A stretch of 64,000 bases of DNA, taken from Embleya sp040629175. GTDB taxonomy: Bacteria; Actinomycetota; Actinomycetes; Streptomycetales; Streptomycetaceae. The stretch covers positions 19,211 through 83,210 of the forward strand of contig NZ_JBEXUX010000046.1 in NCBI RefSeq assembly GCF_040629175.1, read 5' to 3'. Position 1 is the stretch's first letter, and each line of letters begins with the position of its first letter. The notes under the pieces were generated by a model. The model was not told where the DNA came from. It ran no database searches and saw only the letters and a list, made by a program, of their open reading frames with translations. The translations under genes and the position numbers were made by a program. This document shows, in pieces, positions 16,321-25,117 of the stretch.

Positions 16321-17027
16321 AGGATGTCCGCCTCGCCGGACGTGGCATGCACCCGCACCCGGTGCGGTGCGGCCGGATCCCGGGCCACGTCGACCTTGAC
16401 CGAGCCGTGCTCGCTGCTCGCGTCCGTCGCGTAGACGGTGCCGGCCGGCAGCCTGACCCGGGCGTTGTCGCCTTCGGCGTCGACCCGATCGGGCGGCGCG
16501 GCGAAGGACAGGTCCACCGCGTCCCGGTCGGCCCGGGCGACGACCGTACGCGTGGTCAACCGCTCGCCGCGGATGCCGCCTTGTGCCGTCCGCGCGTCCA
16601 GATCGCCGGACAGGCCGGTCAGCATGACCTGCCCCGAGGTGGTGCCGACCCGGACCGCGAGCCCCGGCGGCACCCTCACCTCGTAGGAGACCTGCGCGCT
16701 GCCGCTCACGGTGTGCCGCAGCGTGAGCGTGCCCTCGGCCGACACGTGTTCGGTTGCGGGTTCGGCGGTGCCGAAATGCTTGATCTCGGTGACCCGCACC
16801 GACCCGGGCCCGCCCTGAACCACCTGCACCCGGCCCGCTCCGCCGACGATCACGAGCCGGGTGAGCGGCGCGTCGATGGTGTACTGCGCCCGGCGGGTGG
16901 TTGCCTGAGACGGCGAGTCCGGTTCGGCACACGCGGATCCGCCCAGCAGGAGGCCGGTGAGCACGCACAGGCGCACCGGGCGACCGAGTGCGCGGCCGGC
17001 GAAAGATGGTGAACGCTTGGGCCACAT
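16308..17027 (-). CDS. DUF4097-type lipoprotein
   Basis: A 239-residue protein beginning at ATG 17027. A signal peptide ends in the lipobox LLLGGSAC (Cys33). The rest is a right-handed beta-helix-like repeat protein typical of DUF4097, with TIDAPLTRLVIVGGAGRVQV, VSYEVRVPPGLAVRVGTTSG, LDARTAQGGIRGE and ATDASSEHGSVKVDVARDP. Such proteins sit outside the membrane beside two-component systems and MacB-like transporters and may sense envelope stress. It follows the FtsX-type permease by 80 bases on the same strand. Confidence 0.82.
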   Translation of the reverse strand: MWPKRSPSFAGRALGRPVRLCVLTGLLLGGSACAEPDSPSQATTRRAQYTIDAPLTRLVIVGGAGRVQVVQGGPGSVRVTEIKHFGTAEPATEHVSAEGTLTLRHTVSGSAQVSYEVRVPPGLAVRVGTTSGQVMLTGLSGDLDARTAQGGIRGERLTTRTVVARADRDAVDLSFAAPPDRVDAEGDNARVRLPAGTVYATDASSEHGSVKVDVARDPAAPHRVRVHATSGEADILHTR

Positions 17028-17107
17028 GGGAGTTCCCGTCCTGATCGGAGTCGGCGAGCACGAGCTCGTGGGCACGAGTGCGGCGGCGGACCGGAGTCGG
17101 CGTCGCA

Positions 17108-19666
17108 CTACTGTGCCCCGATCGCGGTGAGGACCGGGATCCGTGCCGCCCGGCGTGCGGGGAGCAGCGCCGCGAGCACACCCACCACTGCGGATCCGGC
17201 TGCGATCACGGCGAGCGTCGACCACGGGACGGCGAGCACCTCCAGGCCCTGATCGGCCAGTCCGCGCCGGGCGGTCACTCCCCAGCCGACGCCCAGCAGC
17301 AGTCCCAGGAGCGTGCCGTACGCCGACAGTGCCACCGATTCGGCCCGGACCATGCGCCGGATCTGCCCGTGCGAGGTGCCGATCGCCCGCAACAGGCCGA
17401 TCTCCCGGGTGCGTTCGAGCACCGACAGGGTGAGCGTGTTGACCACGCCCAGGGCGGCGATCAGGATCGCCAACCCGAGCAGCGCGTAGACCAGGTCGAG
17501 CACCCCGTCGATTCCGGCCCGGATCACGTTCTTGTACTCCTCCCGGTCGCGGGCCGCGGCCTGGGGGAACGGTGCCAGGGCCCGGGCCAGGCTCGCCTTC
17601 AGCGCGGCTCGCTCGGTGCCCGGCGCGGCGTCGACGAAGATCATCGCCTCCTGCGCGCCCGGCGCGATCCGGGCCGGCGTGTCCAGGTCGGTCAGCGGTG
17701 CGTCCCGACGGCCGATCGACCGACCCGCCGGGTCCGGCGCCCGCAGCGCACCGACCGTCACGGTGGCCTCGGCGCCGACGGGGCCGCGCAGACGCACCGG
17801 GCTGCCGACGGACAGCCGCAGGCCGGCCGCGTATCCGGCGCCCAGGCTGATCGTGCCCGGAGGCGGCGCCGGCAGCAGCACTCCGGTCGGCGACCGCTGC
17901 CGCAGGACCGCGGGCAGGTCCGGATCGGCGCCCTGTACCCACGCGTTTCGGGATCCGCCGTCGGTTACCACCTCGACCCGGGCCTCGCGCAGCCGGATCA
18001 CCCGGCCCACACCCGGCGCCCGGCGGACGGCCTCGACCACCTCCGCGGTCAGCGGGGCGTCGCCCTTGCTGCTCTGAACCGTGATGTCGGACCCGAGGGT
18101 GCGATCGATCCGGGCATCCATTGACGCACTCGCGGACGCGGCGACCACCGCGGTGGCCGCGACCACGGCCACGCCGATCGCCAGTGCGGCGGCGGTGGCC
18201 GAGGTACGTCGGGGGTCGCGCACCAGGTTCTCCCGCCCGAGTCGATCGATGCCGGCGCCGCGCCGGCCGGTGAGCCGCGCGAGCACCGGGATCACCGTGC
18301 GCACCAGCAGCGGGCCGAGCACGATCACGGCCACCAGGCTCAGTACGACCCCCACGATCGCAAGCGCCCCGCCGACCACGGCCGCCAGGACGCCGGCCGC
18401 GCCGATCCCCGCGCCGATCACGGTGCGCCGCCGGGCGGGACGGGTGGTCGCGGGACCCGCCGCCTCGCGCAGCGCCGCCATCGGCGCGACCCGGCTCGCC
18501 CGGGCGGCGGGCACGGCGGCGGCGAGCAGGGTGCCCAGTACGCCGACCAGGTAGGCCGCGATCGGCGTGCGGGCGGTGATCGCCAACGGGGCGTCGGCCG
18601 GGCCCACGCCCGCGCCGCCGATCGCCTCACGCACCAGCGCGGCCAGGCCGATACCCGTGGCCAGGCCCAGAGTCGAGCCGATCGTGGCGAGCGGCAGCGC
18701 CTCGACCTGGACCGAGCGACGGACCTGGCCACGGCTGGCGCCCAGCGCTCGCAGCAGCCCCAGCTCCCGGGTGCGGCGGGCGACAAGCATGGAGAACGTG
18801 TTGACGATCAGAAAGCCGGCCACCAGCAGCGAGACGCCCGCGAAGCCGAGCATCGCCGTACGTACAAACTCGACACCGGCACCCGCCTCGTCCGCCTCCG
18901 CGGCGGCGAGTTGGGCCCGAGTGCGCACCTGCGCGCTCGCGCTCGCGCCCAGGGCGTCGCTCACGCGCCGGGCCAATTCGGTGTCGGCGACACCGGCCGC
19001 CGCGTCCACCCGTACCGAGGTCAGCACGTCCGGCACACCCAGGAGCCGGGAGCGGGCGGCGTCGGTGTCCAGGAAGACCGCGGGATATCCGGGATCGAGG
19101 GCGCGAAACGTCGCGATGCCCACGATCACCGCCTCGAAGCCGCCGGGCACCGCGACGATCCGGACCCGATCACCGAGCCTCAGGTGAGCCCGCCGCGACG
19201 AACTCGCGTCGAGCACCACCTCACTGGGGCCGTGCGGCTCCCGGCCCGAGGTCAACCGGACGGGCGAGCCCGGATCGGGAAGCCGGTTCCCGGCCACGGT
19301 CCGGCCGCCCGCCGTGCCCTCCACCCGCTGATCGCCGCGCGCCACCACGGCCACGTTGTGCACCTCGATCACCGGATGGGCGGCAGCCACCCCCGGCACC
19401 CGCCGGACCGCCTCGAGCACGCCGGCCGGCAGGGTCGGCAGCCCACCGGGCGCGGCCGAGCGCAGCCCGGCGTCGCTGTCCGGATCCGGCGCACGCACCG
19501 TCACATCGGCCGCGCCGTCCGCCGCCAGATCCGTCGCGGCCCGGGACGTCGTATCGGCGAGCACCAGCGTGCCCGTCACGAACGCCACCGACAGCAGCAC
19601 CGCGAGACCGGACAGCAGCAGCCGACCGCGATGTGCCAGGAACCCGCGCAGGGTTGTCCGCAACAT
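17108..19666 (-). CDS. FtsX-like ABC transporter permease (MacB/YknZ-like, double domain)
   Basis: An 852-residue permease with an N-terminal helix (RLLLSGLAVLLSVAFVTGTL), a large extracytoplasmic MacB-type domain, a first FtsX bundle (AMLGFAGVSLLVAGFLIVNT and AYLVGVLGTLLAAAVPAARA), a second extracytoplasmic domain, and a second FtsX bundle ending LLPARRAARIPVLTAIGAQ. The repeated RTRELGLLRALGASRGQ and RTREIGLLRAIGTSHGQ are the coupling helices. Such permeases normally pair with an ATPase gene next door that exports peptides or transduces signals; no ATPase is adjacent here. A NarL-type kinase/regulator pair is divergent. Confidence 0.88.
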   Translation of the reverse strand: MLRTTLRGFLAHRGRLLLSGLAVLLSVAFVTGTLVLADTTSRAATDLAADGAADVTVRAPDPDSDAGLRSAAPGGLPTLPAGVLEAVRRVPGVAAAHPVIEVHNVAVVARGDQRVEGTAGGRTVAGNRLPDPGSPVRLTSGREPHGPSEVVLDASSSRRAHLRLGDRVRIVAVPGGFEAVIVGIATFRALDPGYPAVFLDTDAARSRLLGVPDVLTSVRVDAAAGVADTELARRVSDALGASASAQVRTRAQLAAAEADEAGAGVEFVRTAMLGFAGVSLLVAGFLIVNTFSMLVARRTRELGLLRALGASRGQVRRSVQVEALPLATIGSTLGLATGIGLAALVREAIGGAGVGPADAPLAITARTPIAAYLVGVLGTLLAAAVPAARASRVAPMAALREAAGPATTRPARRRTVIGAGIGAAGVLAAVVGGALAIVGVVLSLVAVIVLGPLLVRTVIPVLARLTGRRGAGIDRLGRENLVRDPRRTSATAAALAIGVAVVAATAVVAASASASMDARIDRTLGSDITVQSSKGDAPLTAEVVEAVRRAPGVGRVIRLREARVEVVTDGGSRNAWVQGADPDLPAVLRQRSPTGVLLPAPPPGTISLGAGYAAGLRLSVGSPVRLRGPVGAEATVTVGALRAPDPAGRSIGRRDAPLTDLDTPARIAPGAQEAMIFVDAAPGTERAALKASLARALAPFPQAAARDREEYKNVIRAGIDGVLDLVYALLGLAILIAALGVVNTLTLSVLERTREIGLLRAIGTSHGQIRRMVRAESVALSAYGTLLGLLLGVGWGVTARRGLADQGLEVLAVPWSTLAVIAAGSAVVGVLAALLPARRAARIPVLTAIGAQ

Positions 19667-20008
19667 GCGCTCACCCCCGCCCGATCCGGAACCGAGGGGC
19701 CCGCGCGGCCGATTCGACCGGGCCCGGGCCCACGCGGTCGGCTCGGGTGGTGTGCCCCGGTGCGCCCGGGGCCGGCGCCGGTGTGCGGTGTTTCATGACC
19801 GTCCTCACTCGAAGCGGACCGCGTCGACGCGGTCCCGGTGCCGCAACGCTCCCGCCGCCACCCGTTCGCGCGCGTCCGGCTCGCGACCCCCGGGCGGGAC
19901 CGGGTCGCCCGGTCCGGGTCCGCCTGCGGCATCGGTCGTGCGACCGATGCCGGAAGGTCCCTCCCCGGGGGGACGCGCGGTCGAGCGGGGGCGAACTACC
20001 GTCTGTCC

Positions 20009-21208
20009 GTGGAACACAGCCGACCGCCCCTCACCCAGCGCCTGACCCTGCGTCACCTGGTCACGCTGGACGCGATCGCCGCCGTCTTCGTCACGGTCGT
20101 GGTCAGCCCGGACCCGCGGCGTCTGGACGAACGCGGCCTGCCGCCGGCGCTGTTCGTCCCGGTCGTGATCGCGCTGGCCGCGGCCGTGTTGGTGCGCCGA
20201 CCGGCTCCGCTGCCGGCCTTCGGGCTCTGCTGCGTGGGATACGCGACCATGGCCACGCACGGCTACGCGAAGTCGCCGCTGATCCCGCTGATCTTCGTGA
20301 TCTACACGGTGGGCCTGACCCAACCACCGCGGCGATCGGGCGTGCTGGTGGGCACGGCGGCGCTGATGGTGGGCATCGCCCCGCGCCTGGCCGGGTCCGA
20401 CGAGTCGACCTGGTCCTACCTGACCGGCTGGCTGCCGGCGGAGATCGGGCCGCTGCTGGCCTTCTGGGTGATCGGGGTGACCGTGGGCAAACAACGGGCG
20501 TACAACGCGGGCCTGCGCGAGCAGGCCGAACGACGGGCCCGGGCACAGGCGGAGCAGGCACGCCGCACGCTGATCGAGGAGCGGCTGCGGATCGCCCGGG
20601 AGATGCACGACGTGGTCGCGCACAGCATGAGCGTGATCGCGGTGCAGGCCGGCGTCGGCCACCACGTGAGCGGCAACCGACCGGACGAGGCGGCCAAGGC
20701 GCTCGCCGCGATCGAGACCACCAGCCGCTCGGCACTGCGCGAACTGCGGGCGCTGCTCGGTGTGTTGCGCGAGGAGAAGGCGCCGGCCGACGACCCGTCG
20801 ACCTTCCACGCGGCGCCCGGTCTCGCCGACGTGCCGGCTCTGGTGGAGAAGACCGGCCGGGCCGGCCTGCGGGTCGCGGTCCGAGTCGAGGGCACCCCGC
20901 GCGAGTTGCCCGCCGGGATGGACCGCGCCGCGTACCGGATCATCCAGGAGGCCCTGACCAACGTGGTCAAGCATGCCGGGACCGAGTGCGGCGACGTGCG
21001 CATCCACTACGGCGCCGGCGACGTGCGGATCGAGATCACCGACGAGGGTGTCGGCCCGATCGCCGACCTGCCGGGACCGGCCGTGGGCCACGGCCTGGTG
21101 GGCATGCGCGAGCGGGTCGCGCTCTACGACGGCGAGTTCCAGGCCGGCCCGGGCATCCGGGGCGGATTCCGGGTGGTCGCCCGGCTGCCGCTGGGGGCGG
21201 GCGGATGA
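20009..21208 (+). CDS. NarL-family sensor histidine kinase
   Basis: A 399-residue kinase from GTG 20009 (upstream in-frame text is not protein-like). Four or five membrane helices span about 15-150. The dimerisation/phosphoacceptor helix is RIAREMHDVVAHSMSVIAVQ (His near 208), and the ATP-binding domain has AYRIIQEALTNVVKHAG and GHGLVGMRERVALYDGEF. It belongs to the HisKA_3 class, common in actinomycetes. It overlaps the response regulator gene (ATGA) and is divergent from the FtsX permease that it probably controls. Confidence 0.88.
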   Translation: MEHSRPPLTQRLTLRHLVTLDAIAAVFVTVVVSPDPRRLDERGLPPALFVPVVIALAAAVLVRRPAPLPAFGLCCVGYATMATHGYAKSPLIPLIFVIYTVGLTQPPRRSGVLVGTAALMVGIAPRLAGSDESTWSYLTGWLPAEIGPLLAFWVIGVTVGKQRAYNAGLREQAERRARAQAEQARRTLIEERLRIAREMHDVVAHSMSVIAVQAGVGHHVSGNRPDEAAKALAAIETTSRSALRELRALLGVLREEKAPADDPSTFHAAPGLADVPALVEKTGRAGLRVAVRVEGTPRELPAGMDRAAYRIIQEALTNVVKHAGTECGDVRIHYGAGDVRIEITDEGVGPIADLPGPAVGHGLVGMRERVALYDGEFQAGPGIRGGFRVVARLPLGAGG

Positions 21209-21864
21209 ACATCCGGGTGTTGGTCGCCGACGACCAGGCGCTGGTCCGGGCGGGCTTTCGGGTCCTGGTCGAGTCCGACCCCGAACTGACCGTGGTGGGC
21301 GAGGCCGCGAACGGGGCGCAGGCCGTCGAGTTGATCCGGCGCGAACGACCGGACGTGGTCCTGATGGACATTCAGATGCCGGAGGTGGACGGCATCGAGG
21401 CGACCCGGCAGGTACTCGCCGAGGGCCCGCAACCGCCGACCACCCGGGTGCTGGTGCTGACCACGTTCGACCTGGACGAGTACGTGTTTGCCGCACTGCG
21501 CGCGGGGGCCAGCGGTTTCCTGCTCAAGGACACCCCGCCCGCCGACCTGCTCGCCGCGATCCGGGTGGTCGCGGCCGGGGACGGTCTGCTCTCGCCCGGC
21601 GTCACCCGGCGCCTGATCGAGGAGTTCGCGCAGCGCCCGCTCGCCGCGGTGCGTGCTCCGGCGCTGCTCGGCGGCATCACCGATCGGGAGCGCGAGGTGT
21701 TGCACGAGGTGGCGCGTGGCCGGTCCAATGCCGAGATCGCCGAGCGGCTGCACCTGTCGTTGTCCACGACCAAGACCCACGTCAGCCGGCTGCTGCTGAA
21801 GCTCGACGCGCGTGATCGGGCCCAGTTGGTGATCGCCGCCTATGAAGGCGGGTTGATGAGTTGA
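21205..21864 (+). CDS. NarL/LuxR-family response regulator
   Basis: A 219-residue regulator. The receiver domain has acidic pocket ADD (8-10), phosphoacceptor Asp55 in VVLMDIQMPEVDG, Thr in VLTTFD, and Lys in GFLLKDTPP. A long linker leads to the LuxR helix-turn-helix (TDREREVLHEVARGRSNAEI through STTKTHVSRLLLKL). It pairs with the kinase directly upstream and probably binds promoters of the adjacent FtsX permease/DUF4097 operon. Confidence 0.9.
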   Translation: MNIRVLVADDQALVRAGFRVLVESDPELTVVGEAANGAQAVELIRRERPDVVLMDIQMPEVDGIEATRQVLAEGPQPPTTRVLVLTTFDLDEYVFAALRAGASGFLLKDTPPADLLAAIRVVAAGDGLLSPGVTRRLIEEFAQRPLAAVRAPALLGGITDREREVLHEVARGRSNAEIAERLHLSLSTTKTHVSRLLLKLDARDRAQLVIAAYEGGLMS

Positions 21865-22029
21865 ACGCACCGGCGGTCGAGGAGCGAGCCCGTCCGTGGC
21901 CTCTCCCCGCCACTGTCGGAAGACGGTCCGGTTCGCGTGACAACGAAGCCGGGCCGTGGAGACAACCGACGCTGTATCGGCTCGGCGACGCGATGCGCGA
22001 GGCGCGGCCCCGGACTGAGACATCTACCC

Positions 22030-22332
22030 CCGTGGGACACCTCGGCTGTTCCCAACTTTCGCGCCTGGCTGCTGCGCCCGACCGACGGACCGGTCCAGGT
22101 GATCTCGCGCAGAGGCACCCGCCCGACGGACGGATTCGTCGACATCGCCGCCGCGGGCGAGCGCGATCTGCCGGAAGGGGTGTTGCTGGACGGCGAGTTG
22201 GTGGTGTGGCACGACGGCAAGCTCGCGTTCGACCTGCTTCAGAAGCGCATGAACCGCACCCTCGCCGCAGCGGCGCGCGAGGCACCCACGAGCCCCGCGA
22301 ACTTCGTGGCGTTCGGTCCGGCCGATTCGTAG
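22030..22332 (+). pseudogene. ATP-dependent DNA ligase fragment
   Basis: About 95 residues match the middle of the LigC/LigD-type adenylation domain: VPNFRAWLLRPTDGPVQVIS, GVLLDGELVVWHDGKLAFD and LLQKRMNRTL, ending ANFVAFGPADS. The catalytic KxDG lysine and the oligonucleotide-binding domain are missing. Similarity stops exactly where the integrase fragment begins on the opposite strand, marking a rearrangement joint. Confidence 0.6.
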
Positions 22333-22770
22333 GCGAGGCGCCGGAGGGTCTTCTCCCGTAGCGGCGCGTCAAGGCGGAAGACGGCATCGACCTGCGCGCG
22401 GGTCAGGGCCCGGGTGGTGTCGACCGGGATCTTCGGCCGGACCAGGCCGATGCTCGGGTCAGCGGTGACCCATCCGGCGTCCTGCCACCAAGCGATGCCC
22501 GAGCGCAGTGCGGACCGGTGCCGGGCGTAGGTCGCCGGAGCCGGGGTGGTGAACGCCGCCTGCCGCGCCGGCCGGTCCGTCCAGCAACGCGATCGATGCG
22601 GCGGCCGCTGAGTCCGGCGTGGCGCCGAGCGCGGTGAAGGTCTCGCGGTACTTCTTCGCGGTGCCCATCGACCGCGCGCCGGGGCCGGCGGTGTGCGCGG
22701 CGAGGAACGCTGCGGCCGCGTGGTCGAAAGTCGGCGCGGTCGTCGTCGGCAACTGGTGGATCCGGGCCAT
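22325..22770 (-). pseudogene. Tyrosine recombinase (phage-type integrase) N-terminal fragment, frameshifted
   Basis: ATG at 22770 opens MARIHQLPTTTAPTFDHAAA and a SAM-like core-binding domain (AKKYRETFTALGA). Around 22560-22575 the reading shifts by one base and continues with TYARHRSALRSGIAWWQDAG, DTTRALTRAQVDAVFRLDAP and LREKTLRRLAYESAG, the entry to the catalytic domain. The box with the Arg-His-x-x-Arg-Tyr residues is absent. It is a dead integrase, probably left from a lost mobile element. Confidence 0.55.
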
Positions 22771-23099
22771 CGCGGGCTCCCGGGTCGGTGTCGCAGGAAA
22801 TGCGTACACGTCGAGGATGCCGGGCGGCACCGACGCAGCGACAGCGCGGCAGGTGAGCGTGGTGCGGCTCCGGAGACCGGGATACGTTGTCGCGGGGAAT
22901 CCGGCATTCCCCGCGACAACTGCGCGGCCGCCCGGGTGGCGATGATGCGGTGGTTGGTGGACGAGCCCGGCCATGCTGACGGCTGACCGCCTTGGCCCGA
23001 TGTCGGCGATACCGAGTTCGACGAGGATCGACGTGGCCAGGATGCCGGCTTCAGGACGGTGCCGATGGCCACGAGCGCTTGTGGAATTCGGGGACCCCG
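22771..23099. other. Gene-free stretch with one strong hairpin
   Basis: Between the integrase and transposase fragments no intact gene is visible. The only structured element is the inverted repeat at 22886-22920. Confidence 0.5.
22886..22920. repeat. Perfect 15-bp inverted repeat (hairpin)
   Basis: GTTGTCGCGGGGAAT, loop CCGGC, ATTCCCCGCGACAAC: a 15-bp perfect stem with a 5-base loop, 116 bases upstream of the integrase start. It could be a terminator, a recombinase or transposase end, or a repressor site; none is proven. Confidence 0.85.
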
Positions 23100-23251
23100 A
23101 GCCGGCCCAGGGCATCCGGGTCGGTGCAGTCAGCCGGTACGCCGTGGGTGGGTTGACCGGCGAGCGACTGCGCCTGCGGCTGTGCTCCGCCGCACAGATC
23201 GTCACGACCGGCCGTCGAACGATCCTGCGGCTCGCCCGCCACTGGCCGTGA
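23100..23251 (+). pseudogene. IS1380-like transposase C-terminal scrap
   Basis: The plus strand reads AVGGLTGERLRLRLCSAAQI and VTTGRRTILRLARHWP, resembling the C-terminal strand-helix of IS1380-type transposases just before their stop. Upstream sequence in the same frame is not recognisable. Identification rests on about 40 residues. Confidence 0.4.
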
Positions 23252-23471
23252 ACCCACGTGGTCACCGGCGCGGCCGGCCGCCTGGACACACTCCCGAACC
23301 CCCGGCTGACCAGCGGCCTTCGAGCACTGCACCACGCGCCCGGGCCGTGGGAGCCGGCGCCCACCCGACGCGACAGCCGGGCCGCCGGCACACCCAAGCA
23401 CCGGACATCCACACACCCCAGGACACCCACGACCCGCCGGCAAGCTGACGGGCCGTCACGAAACGTCGAGG

Positions 23472-24080
23472 TTAGGTGATGGGGAAGTCGAAATACGTGT
23501 CCGGATACGGTTCGTCCTTCAGGGTGTAGTGCCACCACTCGCGGTCGTAGGAGCTGAAACCGCAGGCCTCCATGATCGCGGAAAGGTGCAGGCGGTTCCT
23601 CGCTTCGACCGGTGTGATCCCTGGTGCTCCGTGATGGGAGATCGAGTCCATCAGGTCGTGGTCGCCGCCCATGGGGGCGAGTTCACCGGTGTCCAGGTGG
23701 AAGAGCGTGAGGTCGACGGTGGCGCCCCGGCTGTGGCCCGACTTGGCGGCCACGTATCCATGGTCGAACATCTCGGTTCGGTCGATGTTCGGATAATGCC
23801 GGGGCTTCGTCCGGCCGTCCTCCGGCTGCTGTGACCAGCGCAGAAAGCAGTCCACGGCGTGTTGCGGGCGGTAGCCGTCCCAGAGGAGCAGGCCGAAGCC
23901 GAGGGTCTCGGCCTCTTTTCGTGCTCGGTTCAGGGCCGCGCACAACGCCCTTGTCCCGACGATGCGATTGGCCAGGTAGCCGTCCACCGGCTTGCCGGTG
24001 AAGTTGTCCCAGGTGGCGTACTTGGCGTCCCAGCGTATTCCGGGGACGAACTCGTCCGCGAAGACGAAGTCATGGTTCAT
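23472..24080 (-). CDS. vanX: VanX D-Ala-D-Ala dipeptidase
   Basis: A 202-residue zinc dipeptidase of standard length. The metal ligands fall at the classic VanX positions: His116 and Asp123 in KSGHSRGATVDLTL, His184 in REWWHYTL, with catalytic Glu181 and Arg71 (DGYRPQ). It destroys D-Ala-D-Ala in the cytoplasm so that only D-Ala-D-Lac enters the cell wall, blocking glycopeptide binding. ATG at 24080 overlaps the vanA stop (ATGA). Expression should follow the VanRS-driven promoter upstream of vanH. Confidence 0.95.
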   Translation of the reverse strand: MNHDFVFADEFVPGIRWDAKYATWDNFTGKPVDGYLANRIVGTRALCAALNRARKEAETLGFGLLLWDGYRPQHAVDCFLRWSQQPEDGRTKPRHYPNIDRTEMFDHGYVAAKSGHSRGATVDLTLFHLDTGELAPMGGDHDLMDSISHHGAPGITPVEARNRLHLSAIMEACGFSSYDREWWHYTLKDEPYPDTYFDFPIT

Positions 24081-25117
24081 CGGACTGTTCCCGTCAGGGC
24101 CTGCGACACCATCCGGTCGAGCACTTCGGCGAGCGGCAGCCCGGCCGCCGCCATCATGCGCGGGTAGCGGCTGTAGGAGGTCAGGCCGGGCAGCGTGTTG
24201 ACCTCGTTGAGGATCACTTTTCCGTCGCCCGCGAGGAACATGTCCACCCGTGCCGGCCCCCGGCAGCCCATGGCGCGGTATACGGCCTTTGCGGTGTCCT
24301 GGACACGTGCTCGCGACGCCGCCGAGATGTCGGCGGGAACGACGGGTGTCGAGTTCTCGGAGCCGCTTTCCGGCTCGTCCTCCTGGTGGATGCGGAAGAA
24401 GCCGTGGGACAGCGCGATGCGGTCGACCTCGCCGGCGATCACGTCCAGGCCGTTCCCCAGGATGGCGCATCCGACCTCGCTGCCGACGACGGCCTGTTCG
24501 ATCAGCACCTTCGTGTCGTACTGCCTCGCGGATTCCACCGCGCACTGCAGTTCCGACGTCCGGGACACCTTGCTGACGCCGAAGGACGACCCGGAACGGG
24601 CCGGCTTCACGAAGACGGGATAGGTGAGCCGGTCGGGGTCGATGTTCTCGTCCGCCGCGACGATCCGGAAGTCCGGGGTGGCGATTCCGGCGCTCCGGGC
24701 GACGACGTAGGCGAGGGACTTGTCCATGCACACGGCGGAACTCTGTACGTCGCAGCCCGCGTAGGGGATGCCGGAGAGCTCCAGCAGGCCCTGTATCGCA
24801 CCGTCCTCGCCCAGCTTGCCGTGCAGCACGGGCAACACGACGTCCAGGCCGATGGTTTCGTATCGCCCCCGGTCCAGCACGAGCAGGCCGCGCACGCCGC
24901 TGTCCGGCGCCAGCACGGCCGGACGGGCGCCACCGTTCTCCCAGCCCGGGCCGGGACGGTCGCAGAGCAGCCAGGCGCCGCTCTTCGTGATTCCGATGTA
25001 GAACGGCTCGTACTTTTCGGTGTCGAGGCTTCCGGCGACCTCCTGTGCGGATTTGACGGAGATGAAGTGCTCTTCGGAACGGCCCCCGAAGATGATGCCG
25101 ACCCTGGGCCTAGCCAT
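24077..25117 (-). CDS. vanA: VanA-type D-alanine-D-lactate ligase
   Basis: A 346-residue ATP-grasp ligase. The N-terminal RVGIIFGGRSEEHFISVKS, the ATP lid region and LNEVNTLPGLTSYSRYPRM match VanA. The omega-loop reads HGFFRIHQEDEPESGSEN with His at position 244, the residue that makes VanA prefer lactate over alanine; ordinary D-Ala-D-Ala ligases carry a Tyr-Lys motif instead. The product D-Ala-D-Lac replaces the normal precursor end. It overlaps vanH (8 bases) and vanX (4 bases), so the three are translated as one unit. Confidence 0.95.
   Translation of the reverse strand: MARPRVGIIFGGRSEEHFISVKSAQEVAGSLDTEKYEPFYIGITKSGAWLLCDRPGPGWENGGARPAVLAPDSGVRGLLVLDRGRYETIGLDVVLPVLHGKLGEDGAIQGLLELSGIPYAGCDVQSSAVCMDKSLAYVVARSAGIATPDFRIVAADENIDPDRLTYPVFVKPARSGSSFGVSKVSRTSELQCAVESARQYDTKVLIEQAVVGSEVGCAILGNGLDVIAGEVDRIALSHGFFRIHQEDEPESGSENSTPVVPADISAASRARVQDTAKAVYRAMGCRGPARVDMFLAGDGKVILNEVNTLPGLTSYSRYPRMMAAAGLPLAEVLDRMVSQALTGTVR

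Noticed and set aside
22886..22920. The perfect hairpin as a CRISPR repeat
   Set aside because: Only one copy is present, with no spacer-repeat series and no cas genes.
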